Shown here: in pieces, positions 8,347 to 17,098 of the stretch | How positions within the stretch are numbered: position 1 is the first letter of the stretch | How the letters are laid out: each line of letters opens with the position of its first letter | Assembly (NCBI GenBank): GCA_942493075.1 | Contig: OW818681.1 | Span: 1,302,001 to 1,366,000, forward strand | DNA length: 64,000 bases | Source of the DNA: JBBQYD01 sp942493075 | Lineage (GTDB): Bacteria > Verrucomicrobiota > Verrucomicrobiia > Limisphaerales > UBA8199 | Reading direction: 5' to 3' | Position numbers and translations under genes: made by a program | The notes under the pieces: generated by a model | Told to the model about the DNA's origin: nothing | The model's database searches: none | The model's input: only the letters and a program-made list of their open reading frames with translations

Positions 8347-9330
8347 ATGGGCCGCATCTACAACAACATCATCGATACTATTGGCAAAACCCCTCTCGTC
8401 CGCCTCAATAAGGTGACCGATGGCGCGCCAGCAAACATCCTCCTCAAATGCGAGTTCTTCAACCCGCTGGGAAGCGTGAAGGACCGCATCGGTAGAGCCA
8501 TGATCGAAGATGCAGAACGCCGTGGGCTGATTAAGAAGGAAACAGTCATCATCGAACCAACCAGCGGTAACACGGGCATCGCCTTGGCTTTCGTTGCCGC
8601 TGCAAAAGGCTATCAACTCATTTTGACGATGCCTGAAACGATGTCCGTCGAACGAAGAACCCTCCTGGCCATGCTGGGTGCCAAGCTGGTGTTGACCCCC
8701 GGCGCTGAGGGTATGAAAGGGGCCATTGCCAAAGCTGAGCAGCTTGCGCGCGAGATCCCCAATTCCTGGATTCCCCAACAGTTCGAGAACCCGGCCAATC
8801 CTGCGATCCATCGATACACGACGGCCGAAGAGATTTGGGAGGATACTGATGGAACGGTGGATATCCTGGTCTCGGCTGTGGGCACTGGTGGCACTCTGAC
8901 CGGTTGCTGCGAGGTGCTGCGAGAGCGTAAACCCGCCTTGCAGGCCATTGCTGTGGAACCGAAAGACTCCCCAGTCATCTCCCAGACGCTGGCAGGACAA
9001 CCTGTGAAGCCAGGCGCGCACAAGATTCAGGGGACGGGGGCGGGATTCGTGCCCAAGAACCTGCACTTGAGGGATTCGCAAGGGAATCTGCAGATCGCTG
9101 AATGCGTTCAGGTCAGCAATGATGACGCGTTCGCCATGGCCCGGCGTTTGGCCAAGGAGGAAGGCATCCTGGTGGGCATCTCCACCGGCGCGAACGTTTG
9201 GGCAGCAATCGAGGTTGCCAAAAGGCCAGAGAACAAGGGCAAGAATATCGTGACCATCGCCTGCTCGACCGGTGAGCGGTACCTGAGCACCCCGCTAGCC
9301 GCGGAAGCTCGTGCGCAGGTCGGCACCTAA
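8347..9330 (+). CDS. cysK: Cysteine synthase (O-acetylserine sulfhydrylase)
   Basis: 327 residues, the normal family length. It makes L-cysteine from O-acetylserine and sulfide using pyridoxal phosphate. Visible signatures are the start IYNNIIDTIGKTPLVRLN, the PLP-lysine motif NPLGSVKDR, the substrate loop PTSGNTG, and the phosphate-binding GTGGT segment. The ATG at 8347 begins the conserved N-terminus; there is only a weak GTGA upstream. It is monocistronic as far as can be seen, lying between the ncRNA terminator and a 389-base intergenic stretch. Choice of CysK over CysM rests on overall similarity. Confidence 0.95.
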   Translation: MGRIYNNIIDTIGKTPLVRLNKVTDGAPANILLKCEFFNPLGSVKDRIGRAMIEDAERRGLIKKETVIIEPTSGNTGIALAFVAAAKGYQLILTMPETMSVERRTLLAMLGAKLVLTPGAEGMKGAIAKAEQLAREIPNSWIPQQFENPANPAIHRYTTAEEIWEDTDGTVDILVSAVGTGGTLTGCCEVLRERKPALQAIAVEPKDSPVISQTLAGQPVKPGAHKIQGTGAGFVPKNLHLRDSQGNLQIAECVQVSNDDAFAMARRLAKEEGILVGISTGANVWAAIEVAKRPENKGKNIVTIACSTGERYLSTPLAAEARAQVGT

Positions 9331-9408
9331 ACCTTTTCAACATCCTGGCTGGGCACGCCAACCGGGAAATCGTGCTTTCCGAAGCCCCTGAAAAAGGGGC
9401 GCCCGCAG

Positions 9409-9472
9409 CTAGCCCAGCACGGGAGTGCTGGGTAGAGCGCCCCGTATAGATCAATCAAGTCCCGATAGGGAC
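9409..9472. repeat. REP-like palindromes between cysK and rho
   Basis: The 389-base gap between cysK and rho holds two adjacent palindromes. One is CCCAGCAC/GTGCTGGG (9413-9420 with 9425-9432, GGGA loop), extended by CTA/TAG. The other is GTCCC-GATA-GGGAC (9459-9472). A smaller CCCCT/AGGGG hairpin lies at about 9385-9399 without a T-run. The arrangement resembles dispersed REP-type elements. No transposase is present. I see nothing else in this gap apart from a short AT-rich imperfect hairpin just before rho. Confidence 0.45.
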
Positions 9473-9719
9473 GGTCGATTCGGCGTCATATTTGCCGGGA
9501 ACAACAACCAGAACCCCGTTGGCTGCATGTCGTACATAAAAATAGTAGTTGCGTTAACCAAAAATAGCCATTAGTAAGTAGGGGTAACGAAGGTCTGACG
9601 CTGCGATTGGTCATTTCGGTCAAGGTTCAATTCCACGCAGCAGCTTCCCAAGATTCAAAAATTCAAAAAAATGGTTTTCGGGGATTATTCCGAAAAAGCC
9701 TTCGATACACACAGTAAGT

Positions 9720-10865
9720 ATGAGCACAGCCACAAACAACGAAAAGAGCAACAGTGCCGCAGCCGGCGATAGCGGAGCTGGGTATCTGGAGATCTCCGAA
9801 AAAGGTTTCGGATTTCTGCGGACTGCTCAAAATCATTTTCATCCCAAGCCGACTGACATCTTTGTCACTCCTGACACGATTAAGCGCAATTTCCTGCGCG
9901 AAGGCAGCTTGGTTGAGGGGCCCACCCAGCCTCCGCACCGGGGTAACAGCCCGCAGTTGAAATCAGTGGACAAGGTGAACGGGATGGTTTTCGAGGAGTA
10001 CACCAAGTCCGTGCGCTTTGAGAACCTGACCACGATCGATCCCATCGAGAAGTTCCGCCTGGAGACAAGCCCGGACCTCATCGAAACCCGCGTGATCGAC
10101 ATGGTTACCCCGATCGGTAAAGGCACCCGGGGTCTGATCGTGGCGCCGCCTCGAACCGGCAAGACAACCATTTTGAAACAGATCGCCAATTCCGTCACGG
10201 CCAATCACCCTGAGGTGCATGTGATGGTGCTGTTGATCGACGAACGCCCAGAGGAAGTGACCGACTTCCAACGGTCGGTTAAGGCCGAAGTGGTGGCCTC
10301 CTCTAATGATCAGGACCTGGAAACGCATGTGCGCCTCTCGCGGTTCATGATCGAGCGCTGCCGTCGCATGGTTGAAGCCCGGAAAGATGTCTTTGTTTTG
10401 TTGGATTCCATCACTCGCGTCGCTCGTGCTTACAATAGCGTGCACGGCGGCAGTGGTCGTACCATGACCGGTGGTGTGGATGCCCGCGCCCTCGAAATTC
10501 CCCGCAAGATGTTCGCGTCTGCACGCAAAATCGAAGAAGGCGGGTCTCTGACCATTCTCGCCACAGCCCTGGTTGACACCGGATCACGCATGGATGAGCT
10601 CATCTTCCAGGAGTTCAAGGGAACGGGTAACATGGAATTGATTCTGGATCGCAAGCTCTCCGATCGCCGGTTGTTCCCCGCTCTGGATATTCCGAAGAGC
10701 GGCACCCGTAAAGAAGAGAAACTCTTCCCGAAGAATCAAATCGAAGCCGTCCGCAAGCTGCGCCGCACCATGGTTGATCTGAACCCAGTGGAAGCGATGG
10801 AGACGCTGGTCGCTGCGCTGAAGAAGTACAAGACCAACGACGAGTTTTTATCCAAGCTTCTCTAG
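9720..10865 (+). CDS. rho: Transcription termination factor Rho
   Basis: 381 residues; a hexameric RNA-dependent ATPase/helicase that terminates transcription. The N-terminal cold-shock-like RNA-binding domain is seen as GYLEISEKGFGFLR and DIFVTPDTIKRNFL. The ATPase domain has a Walker A PPRTGKTTILK (residues about 141-151), LLIDERPEEVTDF, the Walker B-type VFVLLDSITR, and the Q/R-loop region VHGGSGRTMTGG. It is slightly shorter than E. coli Rho (419) and lacks a long N-terminal insertion. ATG 9720 is the first start in frame before the conserved domain. Confidence 0.95.
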   Translation: MSTATNNEKSNSAAAGDSGAGYLEISEKGFGFLRTAQNHFHPKPTDIFVTPDTIKRNFLREGSLVEGPTQPPHRGNSPQLKSVDKVNGMVFEEYTKSVRFENLTTIDPIEKFRLETSPDLIETRVIDMVTPIGKGTRGLIVAPPRTGKTTILKQIANSVTANHPEVHVMVLLIDERPEEVTDFQRSVKAEVVASSNDQDLETHVRLSRFMIERCRRMVEARKDVFVLLDSITRVARAYNSVHGGSGRTMTGGVDARALEIPRKMFASARKIEEGGSLTILATALVDTGSRMDELIFQEFKGTGNMELILDRKLSDRRLFPALDIPKSGTRKEEKLFPKNQIEAVRKLRRTMVDLNPVEAMETLVAALKKYKTNDEFLSKLL

Positions 10866-10924
10866 GAGTTTACCGGCAGGCCTGCCGCTTTCGCTCAGCT
10901 TGAGCGGTAGAGCCTTCCACCGAA

Positions 10925-11944
10925 GTGACCCCAAAACGAGCCAAACGCAGTATCGCAACCCGTTCCGAGTTGCCTCGGACCCGTCCCCCGTTGCGACGGA
11001 TGCTGCTTATTCACCAGGCTCTACAGAGGAAGGCCTACCCGAATGCTGGCAAGCTCGCTCGCGAGTTTGAAATCAGTTCCAAGTCTGTTTACCGGGATCT
11101 GGATTTCATGCGCTACAGCCTCGACCTTCCCATCGAATGGGACGGTGCACGCAACGGTTTCTACTATACCGAGGAGGTTAATGAGTTCCCGACGATGCAG
11201 ATGTCCGAGGGCGAGTTGCTTGCAATGGTAGTGGCGGAGAAAGCCCTTCAGCAATATCGGGGCACTTCATTCGAGCGTCCGCTCATGGGGGCGATCAAGA
11301 AACTGACCGAGGCTCTGCCGGATACCATTTCCTTGAACGTGTCCGATGTGGAGCAGACGATTTCTTTTCTCACCCGGGCCGAGCCTGTGCTGAACCTGGA
11401 GGTTTTCGATGCCTTGGCAAAGGGGACAACTGGGCGGAAACAGCTCGAGATTACGTACCGCAAACCGGGCCAGTCCGAGCCCGAATCGCGTGTCATAGAT
11501 CCGTACCACCTGGCCAATATCAACGGCGAGTGGTTCCTTTTTGCCTACGACCATTTGCGCAAAGATATCCGCACTTTTGTGCCAACGCGCATCAAAGCCG
11601 TCCGCATGACCGGCAAGTCTTTTCCCCGGCCGGAGCGCTTTTCCCTGGAGCGGCGATTGAGAGGAAGCTTTGGTGTGCATTCCGGTCACGGTAAGTACCA
11701 AGTGATTCTCCAGTTTACCCCTCAGGTCGCAGAATATATTCGCGAGAAGAAGTGGCACTCTACCCAGACACTAAAGGAAATGCCGGGTGGCGGAGTTGAG
11801 CTCTGTATGGAGCTTTCCGGCCTGGCTGAAGTGGAGCGGTGGGTGCTAAGCTGGGCTGGTGATTGCCGTGTGATGAGCCCGGATGAGTTGGCGCTGAATA
11901 TCCAGAAAGCCGCTCGACGGCTCCTGAATTCGGCCGATAAATGA
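10925..11944 (+). CDS. WYL-domain helix-turn-helix transcriptional regulator
   Basis: 339 residues. The N-terminal winged helix-turn-helix (AGKLAREFEISSKSVYRDLD, about residues 40-60) is of the HTH_11/DeoR kind. A central WYL-type ligand-sensing domain follows (ITYRKPGQ, RVIDPYHLANINGEWFLFAY, IRTFVPTRIKAV), then a WYL C-terminal extension. WYL proteins bind nucleic acid or nucleotide ligands and regulate varied stress, DNA-repair and defence genes; the target here is unknown. The GTG at 10925 is the longest start; an ATG at 11000 would remove 25 basic residues. The ATGA overlap with the next gene indicates an operon. Confidence 0.85.
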   Translation: MTPKRAKRSIATRSELPRTRPPLRRMLLIHQALQRKAYPNAGKLAREFEISSKSVYRDLDFMRYSLDLPIEWDGARNGFYYTEEVNEFPTMQMSEGELLAMVVAEKALQQYRGTSFERPLMGAIKKLTEALPDTISLNVSDVEQTISFLTRAEPVLNLEVFDALAKGTTGRKQLEITYRKPGQSEPESRVIDPYHLANINGEWFLFAYDHLRKDIRTFVPTRIKAVRMTGKSFPRPERFSLERRLRGSFGVHSGHGKYQVILQFTPQVAEYIREKKWHSTQTLKEMPGGGVELCMELSGLAEVERWVLSWAGDCRVMSPDELALNIQKAARRLLNSADK

Positions 11945-12987
11945 CTGCCATGCAAGGAACGAGCCTCTTCGATCAAATTCGCAACAGCCCCGTTAAGATT
12001 TCCTATCTGTTCATGACGCTGCTGCTGACGGCTGTCTGGGCGCTCCACCTGGCCACGCCGCTGCTGGCCGCACTACTGTCCTACCTGGCCCTGTTGCTCA
12101 TGCACAAGTTTATCAATCGTGCCAAGCCTGGTGGCAAGACTCTTACCGTCTCGATTTTCCTGGTTCTCCTGGCTGTGCTGCTATTCGGTTTGTGGTACTT
12201 CGGAAACCAGACAATAAGGGCGCTCCCGAAAATCGTCGATAAAGCCATACCTACGCTGGCGGACCTGGCCCACAAACACCAGGTCGAACTGCCGTTCACT
12301 GACTACCAAAGTTTGCGCGAGCTCACGCTGGATTCTTTGATGAAGCGAGCTCAGCTCTTTGGAAACCTGGCTCGTGCCGGCGCCACCCAGATCGTTTTCG
12401 TTGTGGCCGGCTGTGTGGTCGCGATCAGCTTTTTCCTCAATCCAAGTTTCTATCTCAAGAACGATTCAGGCCCATTGCGGAGCAGCATGTATGCGGCGTC
12501 CTGCCGTGCTGTGGGCGACCGCTTTGCAGTCTTCTTTGAATCCTTCTCCACAGTCATGGGGGCTCAGATCATCATCTCAGCCATCAACACCTTCTTCACC
12601 TCCGTTTTCGTGATCACCGCCAATCTACCTTATAAAATCGTAGTTATTGGTGTGACGTTCCTCTGCGGGCTGCTGCCCGTCGTTGGCAACCTGATCAGTA
12701 ACACGGTCATTGTCGGTATCGGCCTCACAATCTCTCCGCGCATGGGCTTGACCGCCCTGATCTTCCTCATTGTGATCCACAAATTCGAATATTTCCTCAA
12801 CAGCAAGATCGTGGGTCACAAAATCCGTAACCCACTGTGGCTCACTTTGCTCGGCTTAATCGTTGGCGAACGCCTCATGGGAGTGCCCGGGATGATTCTG
12901 GCCCCTGTGGTGCTCCACTATTTCAAAGTGGAAACTTCAAAAATTCAAATGCCGCCCCGACAGGAGCACCCAGCCGAACAAGCCTGA
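11941..12987 (+). CDS. AI-2E family (PerM-like) transporter
   Basis: 348 residues with about eight hydrophobic segments, including the paired N-terminal helices (LFMTLLLTAVWALHLATPLL, LLSYLALLLMHKFI) and a C-terminal block with LCGLLPVVGNLISN, typical of the AI-2E/PerM/YdiK family. Members move varied small solutes or ions; the AI-2 link holds for few of them. The start overlaps the stop of the WYL regulator gene (ATGA), so it may be controlled by that regulator. The convergent CarH-like gene ends 83 bases downstream, with no clear terminator between. Confidence 0.85.
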   Translation: MTAMQGTSLFDQIRNSPVKISYLFMTLLLTAVWALHLATPLLAALLSYLALLLMHKFINRAKPGGKTLTVSIFLVLLAVLLFGLWYFGNQTIRALPKIVDKAIPTLADLAHKHQVELPFTDYQSLRELTLDSLMKRAQLFGNLARAGATQIVFVVAGCVVAISFFLNPSFYLKNDSGPLRSSMYAASCRAVGDRFAVFFESFSTVMGAQIIISAINTFFTSVFVITANLPYKIVVIGVTFLCGLLPVVGNLISNTVIVGIGLTISPRMGLTALIFLIVIHKFEYFLNSKIVGHKIRNPLWLTLLGLIVGERLMGVPGMILAPVVLHYFKVETSKIQMPPRQEHPAEQA

Positions 12988-13070
12988 CTCGGATGCCACT
13001 AAAACGGGTTGCATGGCAGGCTCCTTTCGTGTGGCAAGAGATTGCGTTCGATGAACGTTGTTTCTCGGAT

Positions 13071-14015
13071 TCATGAGACCTCAGGTGTCTTCAGCTTCCT
13101 GACGTTGTCCAATTCACGGTAGATGGCCGTCAGGTCCTCAGGTCTGATTGCTCCTATGGCCGTCAGGCTGGAATCATAGGCCATCGAGGCACGCCCTCCA
13201 GCGAGGATGTGCGTTCTTGGCAAGAAGCGCCGCAGCGCGCGCAGTTCTGAATCCAGCGATGGATCATCCTCCGGGTAAACGATGCTCAAAGCAACAGCTC
13301 GGGCCTCGTATTGTAGCGCTGCCCCAGCGATCTCCGCTGCCGGAAGGCTGGTGCCGAGATACACGACCCGCCACCCAAGATCGTTTGCCGCGGCGGCAAC
13401 GATCACCGCACCCAGTTCATGAAGCTGCCCCGCCGGCGTGGCTACAATCAAGCCAGGCATATCCTTGGTATGCGCAAATGGCTTGTAGTTGCACACCAGG
13501 AAGTTCCGAATAATGGCACTGGCAAAATGCTCATGCGCTGCCGTGATGGTTCCATCTCGCCAAAGATTGCCAATCTCTTGCGCCAAAGGCCCTACCACTT
13601 TCTCCAGCAAACCATGCTGTCCCAGGGCTACCACGCCTCGCTCCAGTACCCCTTCAAACTCGCCTGTGTTCAGTGCGCGGACGGCAGCCGTGCTGAGCTT
13701 GATCAGGTCGGCATCAATACTCGGAGGTTCCGAACTGCTGAGAGGGGATTGAGCTTTGGCTAGTTCGGCGAGGCTCTCGTTCGGTAATTGGGCAAGTTGA
13801 CTGATGTTATGGCCCGCCTGTGTTGCAGCCCGCAACAACGAAAGTCGTTCGACCTCCGCTTCTGAATAAAGCCGACGGTTGGTGTCCGTTCTGTCCGGGC
13901 ACACCACGCCGTATCGCTTCTCCCAGATGCGGATTGCGTGCGGGCTTAGACCAGTCCTTCGAGCAACGGCCTTGATCGAATATCGCGCTTCTACCATTGA
14001 TCCAAGTTTAGACAT
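13071..14015 (-). CDS. CarH/LitR-type B12-binding MerR regulator
   Basis: About 314 residues in three parts. The MerR DNA-binding domain reads YSIKAVARRTGLSPHAIRIW. The four-helix cap reads NLWRDGTITAAHEHF. The B12-binding Rossmann domain reads QLHELGAVIV, then VVYLGTSLP. In CarH photoreceptors a Trp, nine residues, then Glu-His caps adenosylcobalamin; exactly that spacing is present. The histidine of QLHELG sits where the lower axial ligand of the DxHxxG-type motif lies, although the first residue is Gln. Known CarH/LitR proteins repress in the dark and release DNA when light breaks the Co-C bond. I chose ATG 14015; ATG 13997 is also possible. It is divergent from a sigma factor, recalling litR-sigma pairs. 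Confidence 0.85.
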   Translation of the reverse strand: MSKLGSMVEARYSIKAVARRTGLSPHAIRIWEKRYGVVCPDRTDTNRRLYSEAEVERLSLLRAATQAGHNISQLAQLPNESLAELAKAQSPLSSSEPPSIDADLIKLSTAAVRALNTGEFEGVLERGVVALGQHGLLEKVVGPLAQEIGNLWRDGTITAAHEHFASAIIRNFLVCNYKPFAHTKDMPGLIVATPAGQLHELGAVIVAAAANDLGWRVVYLGTSLPAAEIAGAALQYEARAVALSIVYPEDDPSLDSELRALRRFLPRTHILAGGRASMAYDSSLTAIGAIRPEDLTAIYRELDNVRKLKTPEVS

Positions 14016-14114
14016 AGTTTCGACAAAAGCAAAACAGGGTCGGTTTATTCTGTGCAAAGCGGAAAGTTCTAGCGGAACACCGATTTACCGGTTAAACCTT
14101 GCACGACAGGGTTT

Positions 14115-14164
14115 ATTGTACAAACATTTGACATCTGGATCAATATTAGACATATTCTAGACAT
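14115..14164. promoter_or_regulatory. Overlapping divergent promoters with a TTGTACAA palindrome
   Basis: For the sigma gene: TTGACA (14128-14133), 17 bases, CATATT (14151-14156), which would start transcription almost at the ATG 14163. For the regulator gene on the minus strand: TTGATC (14143-14138), 17 bases, TACAAT (14120-14115). The 8-bp palindrome TTGTACAA (14116-14123) overlaps the minus-strand -10 and lies just before the plus-strand -35, a natural operator position. AGACAT is repeated 11 bases apart at 14148 and 14159. The hexamers are matched by eye. Confidence 0.45.
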
Positions 14165-15218
14165 GTTTAACGGGAATGACCTCAGCTCTACTAAGGCGCG
14201 ACGCCCCAGCCGCAAGCAGTCTGCCTCGCCAAAACGCGCTACCCGTTCACGGAAAGCGCAACCGAAGCCGCACTTGGACGAGCCCGCGACGTCAGCTCCA
14301 GTGAAACAATGGGATGACATCGAAGGGGCGAAACCTGAGAAATCCGCTCGGGCTAACCTGATTTCTGACCCGACTGAAACAACCGGCGGAGCAGTTGGAA
14401 GTGCGCTGACCAGCTACTTCCGCGAGGTAGGGTCAGTGGCGTTGTTAACTCCGCAAGAGGAAGTTGAGTTGGCAGCACGGATCAAGAAGGGCGATATGGC
14501 AGCTCGGGAGCGAATGATCCGTGCGAACCTGCGCCTGGTGGTAAAGATAGCGAGAGAATACGAGAATCTGGGGCTTCCATTACTTGACTTAATCAGCGAG
14601 GGCACCATCGGCTTGATGAAAGCCGTAGATAAGTTCGATCCAGCAAAAGGCGGCAAACTGTCAACATACGGGTCGTGGTGGATCAAACAGCAGGTGCGCA
14701 GGGCCTTGGCGAACCAGGGACGCACGATTCGTCTGCCCGTGCATGTGGAAGGAAAGCTTTATCGTCTAAGCCGGGCGGAAGCTAAGCTTCGGGAGTTGCT
14801 TGGCAGGGAAGCGACAGACGAGGAACTTGCTGACGAATTGGAGACGACACCGAGGCGGATCGGGCGGCTGCGTGATGCCGCCATCAGGCCGTCCTCATTG
14901 GATGCACCTGTCGGTGAGGATAACGACGCTACGGTTGGAGATCTCGTTGGTGATGACCGGATTGCGACGCCGCTAGAGCAGCTTCGTGCGAATCTGGACC
15001 ATCAATTGGTTCGAGAGCTTCTGAGCCGCCTGCCAGCTCGCGAGATGGAGATCCTGAGGTCCCGGTTCGGACTGGACGGCGCAGACGAAGAGACCCTGGA
15101 GGAGATCGGCGCCCGGTTTAAGCTGACTCGTGAGCGGATACGTCAGCTACAGAATGAGGCGTTTGAGAAGCTGCGTGCGCTATTGGAGAACCCGAGGGGT
15201 GTAGGGTTGGAGGCGTAG
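14163..15218 (+). CDS. Sigma-70 family RNA polymerase sigma factor (group 2-like)
   Basis: 351 residues. A basic, proline/lysine-rich N-terminus of about 80 residues precedes region 1.2 (YFREVGSVALLTPQEEVELA). Region 2 follows (RANLRLVVKIAREYENLGLP, DLISEGTIGLMKAVDKFD, STYGSWWIKQQVRRAL), then region 3 and region 4.2 (LEEIGARFKLTRERIRQLQ). It has the domain set of RpoD/RpoS proteins, not of ECF factors, but lacks the long region 1.1 of a primary sigma factor, so an alternative group 2 factor is likely. Divergent, overlapping promoters with the CarH-like gene suggest light- or B12-dependent control of its expression. Confidence 0.9.
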   Translation: MFNGNDLSSTKARRPSRKQSASPKRATRSRKAQPKPHLDEPATSAPVKQWDDIEGAKPEKSARANLISDPTETTGGAVGSALTSYFREVGSVALLTPQEEVELAARIKKGDMAARERMIRANLRLVVKIAREYENLGLPLLDLISEGTIGLMKAVDKFDPAKGGKLSTYGSWWIKQQVRRALANQGRTIRLPVHVEGKLYRLSRAEAKLRELLGREATDEELADELETTPRRIGRLRDAAIRPSSLDAPVGEDNDATVGDLVGDDRIATPLEQLRANLDHQLVRELLSRLPAREMEILRSRFGLDGADEETLEEIGARFKLTRERIRQLQNEAFEKLRALLENPRGVGLEA

Positions 15219-15328
15219 GAGAAAACCCACTTACGATCACACCCCGTAGCGCAGAACGCCGTGAATATGAATTTCCTTGACGGTTTCGTCCGTTCATGGC
15301 ATTTACCTCGCGTCAAGTGTTATAAACT

Positions 15329-16030
15329 ATGCCCATGCCGTCAAAAGTCCAGAATGGAGCCCGAACGATCTTCTCTCGGGCCTTTACATTGATCGAACTT
15401 CTCGTCGTCATCGCCATCATCGCTATCCTTGCCGCGATGCTCCTCCCGAGCCTTGCGAAGGCTAAAGACAAGGGCAGGTCTGCAAGTTGCCAAAGCAATG
15501 TGCGCCAAATCGTTATGGCCGCTATGATGTATGACGAGGATTACAAAGCCTTGCCAATGGGGTGGACTACGACCGGCCAGTATGGAGCCCTATGGTACAG
15601 GATCTTGCAGCCTTACTTGGGTCGAAAGTACAAGACTACCATCCAAACCAACATGGTTTTCGTGTGCCCGAGCAGCAAGGTGGTTAACAGCCCTTACGGT
15701 TTTCTCGGTTATGCGCAGAACAAATTCATTAATGGCACCAACACCACCGTTGCCCTTCGCCACTTTCAGAGGCCAGCGCAGACAGTAATGTATGCGGAGA
15801 CCCAAGGCTATGATTCCCTTCTTTATCCCGACGAGAGTCAGGCGGCAGGTAATGTATGCTATCGGCATAGCGGTGGAAACGAACGCAGTGTTACCGCTGA
15901 CCTGCTGGATGGTATACCTGCCAAAAAAGGGACAGGTCCGCGAGGGCGGGCGAACGCTGCGTTTGCCGATGGACATATCGAGTCAATTCGCAGCGCGACA
16001 AATTGGCTGTTCCTATTGCAGAAACCGTGA
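15329..16030 (+). CDS. Type II secretion pseudopilin-like protein
   Basis: 233 residues. A short basic leader is followed by the prepilin motif AFTLIELLVVIAIIAILAA, with Ala rather than Gly at -1, then a membrane helix that becomes the pseudopilin stalk. The C-terminal ANAAFADGHIE is the H-x9-DG-type tail of the planctomycete/verrucomicrobial family. Such proteins are abundant in these phyla, usually scattered, and presumed to be substrates or minor components of a type II secretion system. No secretion genes are adjacent. Start ATG 15329; ATG 15335 is also possible. Confidence 0.85.
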   Translation: MPMPSKVQNGARTIFSRAFTLIELLVVIAIIAILAAMLLPSLAKAKDKGRSASCQSNVRQIVMAAMMYDEDYKALPMGWTTTGQYGALWYRILQPYLGRKYKTTIQTNMVFVCPSSKVVNSPYGFLGYAQNKFINGTNTTVALRHFQRPAQTVMYAETQGYDSLLYPDESQAAGNVCYRHSGGNERSVTADLLDGIPAKKGTGPRGRANAAFADGHIESIRSATNWLFLLQKP

Positions 16031-16138
16031 CTTTAGCGATCAAGACCAAAGGGTAATGGAGCAAGGGCTTCAATCCCCCTAATCGGTCAAGAGTATTTAC
16101 TTGTTTTCCCTAGCATCACAGCTATTCCTTTGCTCTCT

Positions 16139-17098
16139 ATGAAATATCTCGCTCTGTTCTTATCCTGCGCCCTCATGGGCCTCGCCCATGCCGCCGAGTT
16201 GCGCATCGGCATCATCGGTTGCGATACCTCCCACGCCGTCGCTTTCACCGAAAGCATCAATAATCCAACTGCCAAGGGCCACGTCCCAGGCGGCAAAGTT
16301 GTCGCGGCCTTCAAGGGCGGCAGCCAGGACATCCCTTCCAGTTGGAACAGGGTAGAAGAGTATTCCAAGACCCTGAGCGAAAAGTATGGCGTCAAGTTCT
16401 ACGACTCAATTGAGGAACTCTGCCAGAATGTCGATTGTGTGTTGCTTGAGAGTGTGGATGGCCGCCCCCACTTGGAACAGCTCAAGCCTGTGCTCAAGGC
16501 GCGCAAGCCGGTGTTCATCGATAAGCCGGTTGCCGGCTCTTTGAAGGACGCTATTGAAATCTTCCGTCTGCTTAAGAAATACAAAGTGCCCGCTTTCAGT
16601 TCCTCCTCACTGCGGTTTGCCAAGGACACACAGGCCGTTAAGAACGGGTCGATCGGCAAGGTAACTTATGCCGAGACGTATGGACCCTGCGAACTGGAGC
16701 CGCATCACCCCGACCTGTTCTGGTATGGAGTCCACGGGAGTGAAGCTCTGTTCACTGTGATGGGAACGGGCTGCCAAACGGTCCAGCGTGGCACCACCGC
16801 CGATGGCAAAATCGAGGTCGTAGGCACATGGAAGGGCAACCGCAAGGGTGTCCTCCGCGAAGACCCTTCATTTAAGGGCCTTGCCAAGGGTGAAAAAGGC
16901 GAAGCTAAAGTAGGCTCCTTTGACGGCTACGTTCCCCTGGTGGTCGAGATCATGAACTTCTTTAAGACCGGCAAAGCCCCGGTTACACCCAAGGAAACCT
17001 TGGAAATCTTCACCTTCATGCAAGCAGCGGACGAGAGCAAAGCCCTCGGCGGCGCTCCGGTGAAGATGAAGCAGGTGCTTAAGAAGCACGGCGGCTAA
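16139..17098 (+). CDS. Exported Gfo/Idh/MocA-like oxidoreductase
   Basis: 319 residues. I used ATG 16139, three codons inside a TTG-initiated frame, because it begins a clear Sec signal peptide (MKYLALFLSCALMGLAHA). A Rossmann start LRIGIIGCDTSH and a DKPVAG motif in place of the family's EKP indicate a Gfo/Idh/MocA fold, usually an NAD(P)-dependent sugar or inositol oxidoreductase. Export to the periplasm is common for this family in Verrucomicrobia. The substrate is unknown. It ends convergently with trpG, their ends overlapping by 4 bases. Confidence 0.75.
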   Translation: MKYLALFLSCALMGLAHAAELRIGIIGCDTSHAVAFTESINNPTAKGHVPGGKVVAAFKGGSQDIPSSWNRVEEYSKTLSEKYGVKFYDSIEELCQNVDCVLLESVDGRPHLEQLKPVLKARKPVFIDKPVAGSLKDAIEIFRLLKKYKVPAFSSSSLRFAKDTQAVKNGSIGKVTYAETYGPCELEPHHPDLFWYGVHGSEALFTVMGTGCQTVQRGTTADGKIEVVGTWKGNRKGVLREDPSFKGLAKGEKGEAKVGSFDGYVPLVVEIMNFFKTGKAPVTPKETLEIFTFMQAADESKALGGAPVKMKQVLKKHGG

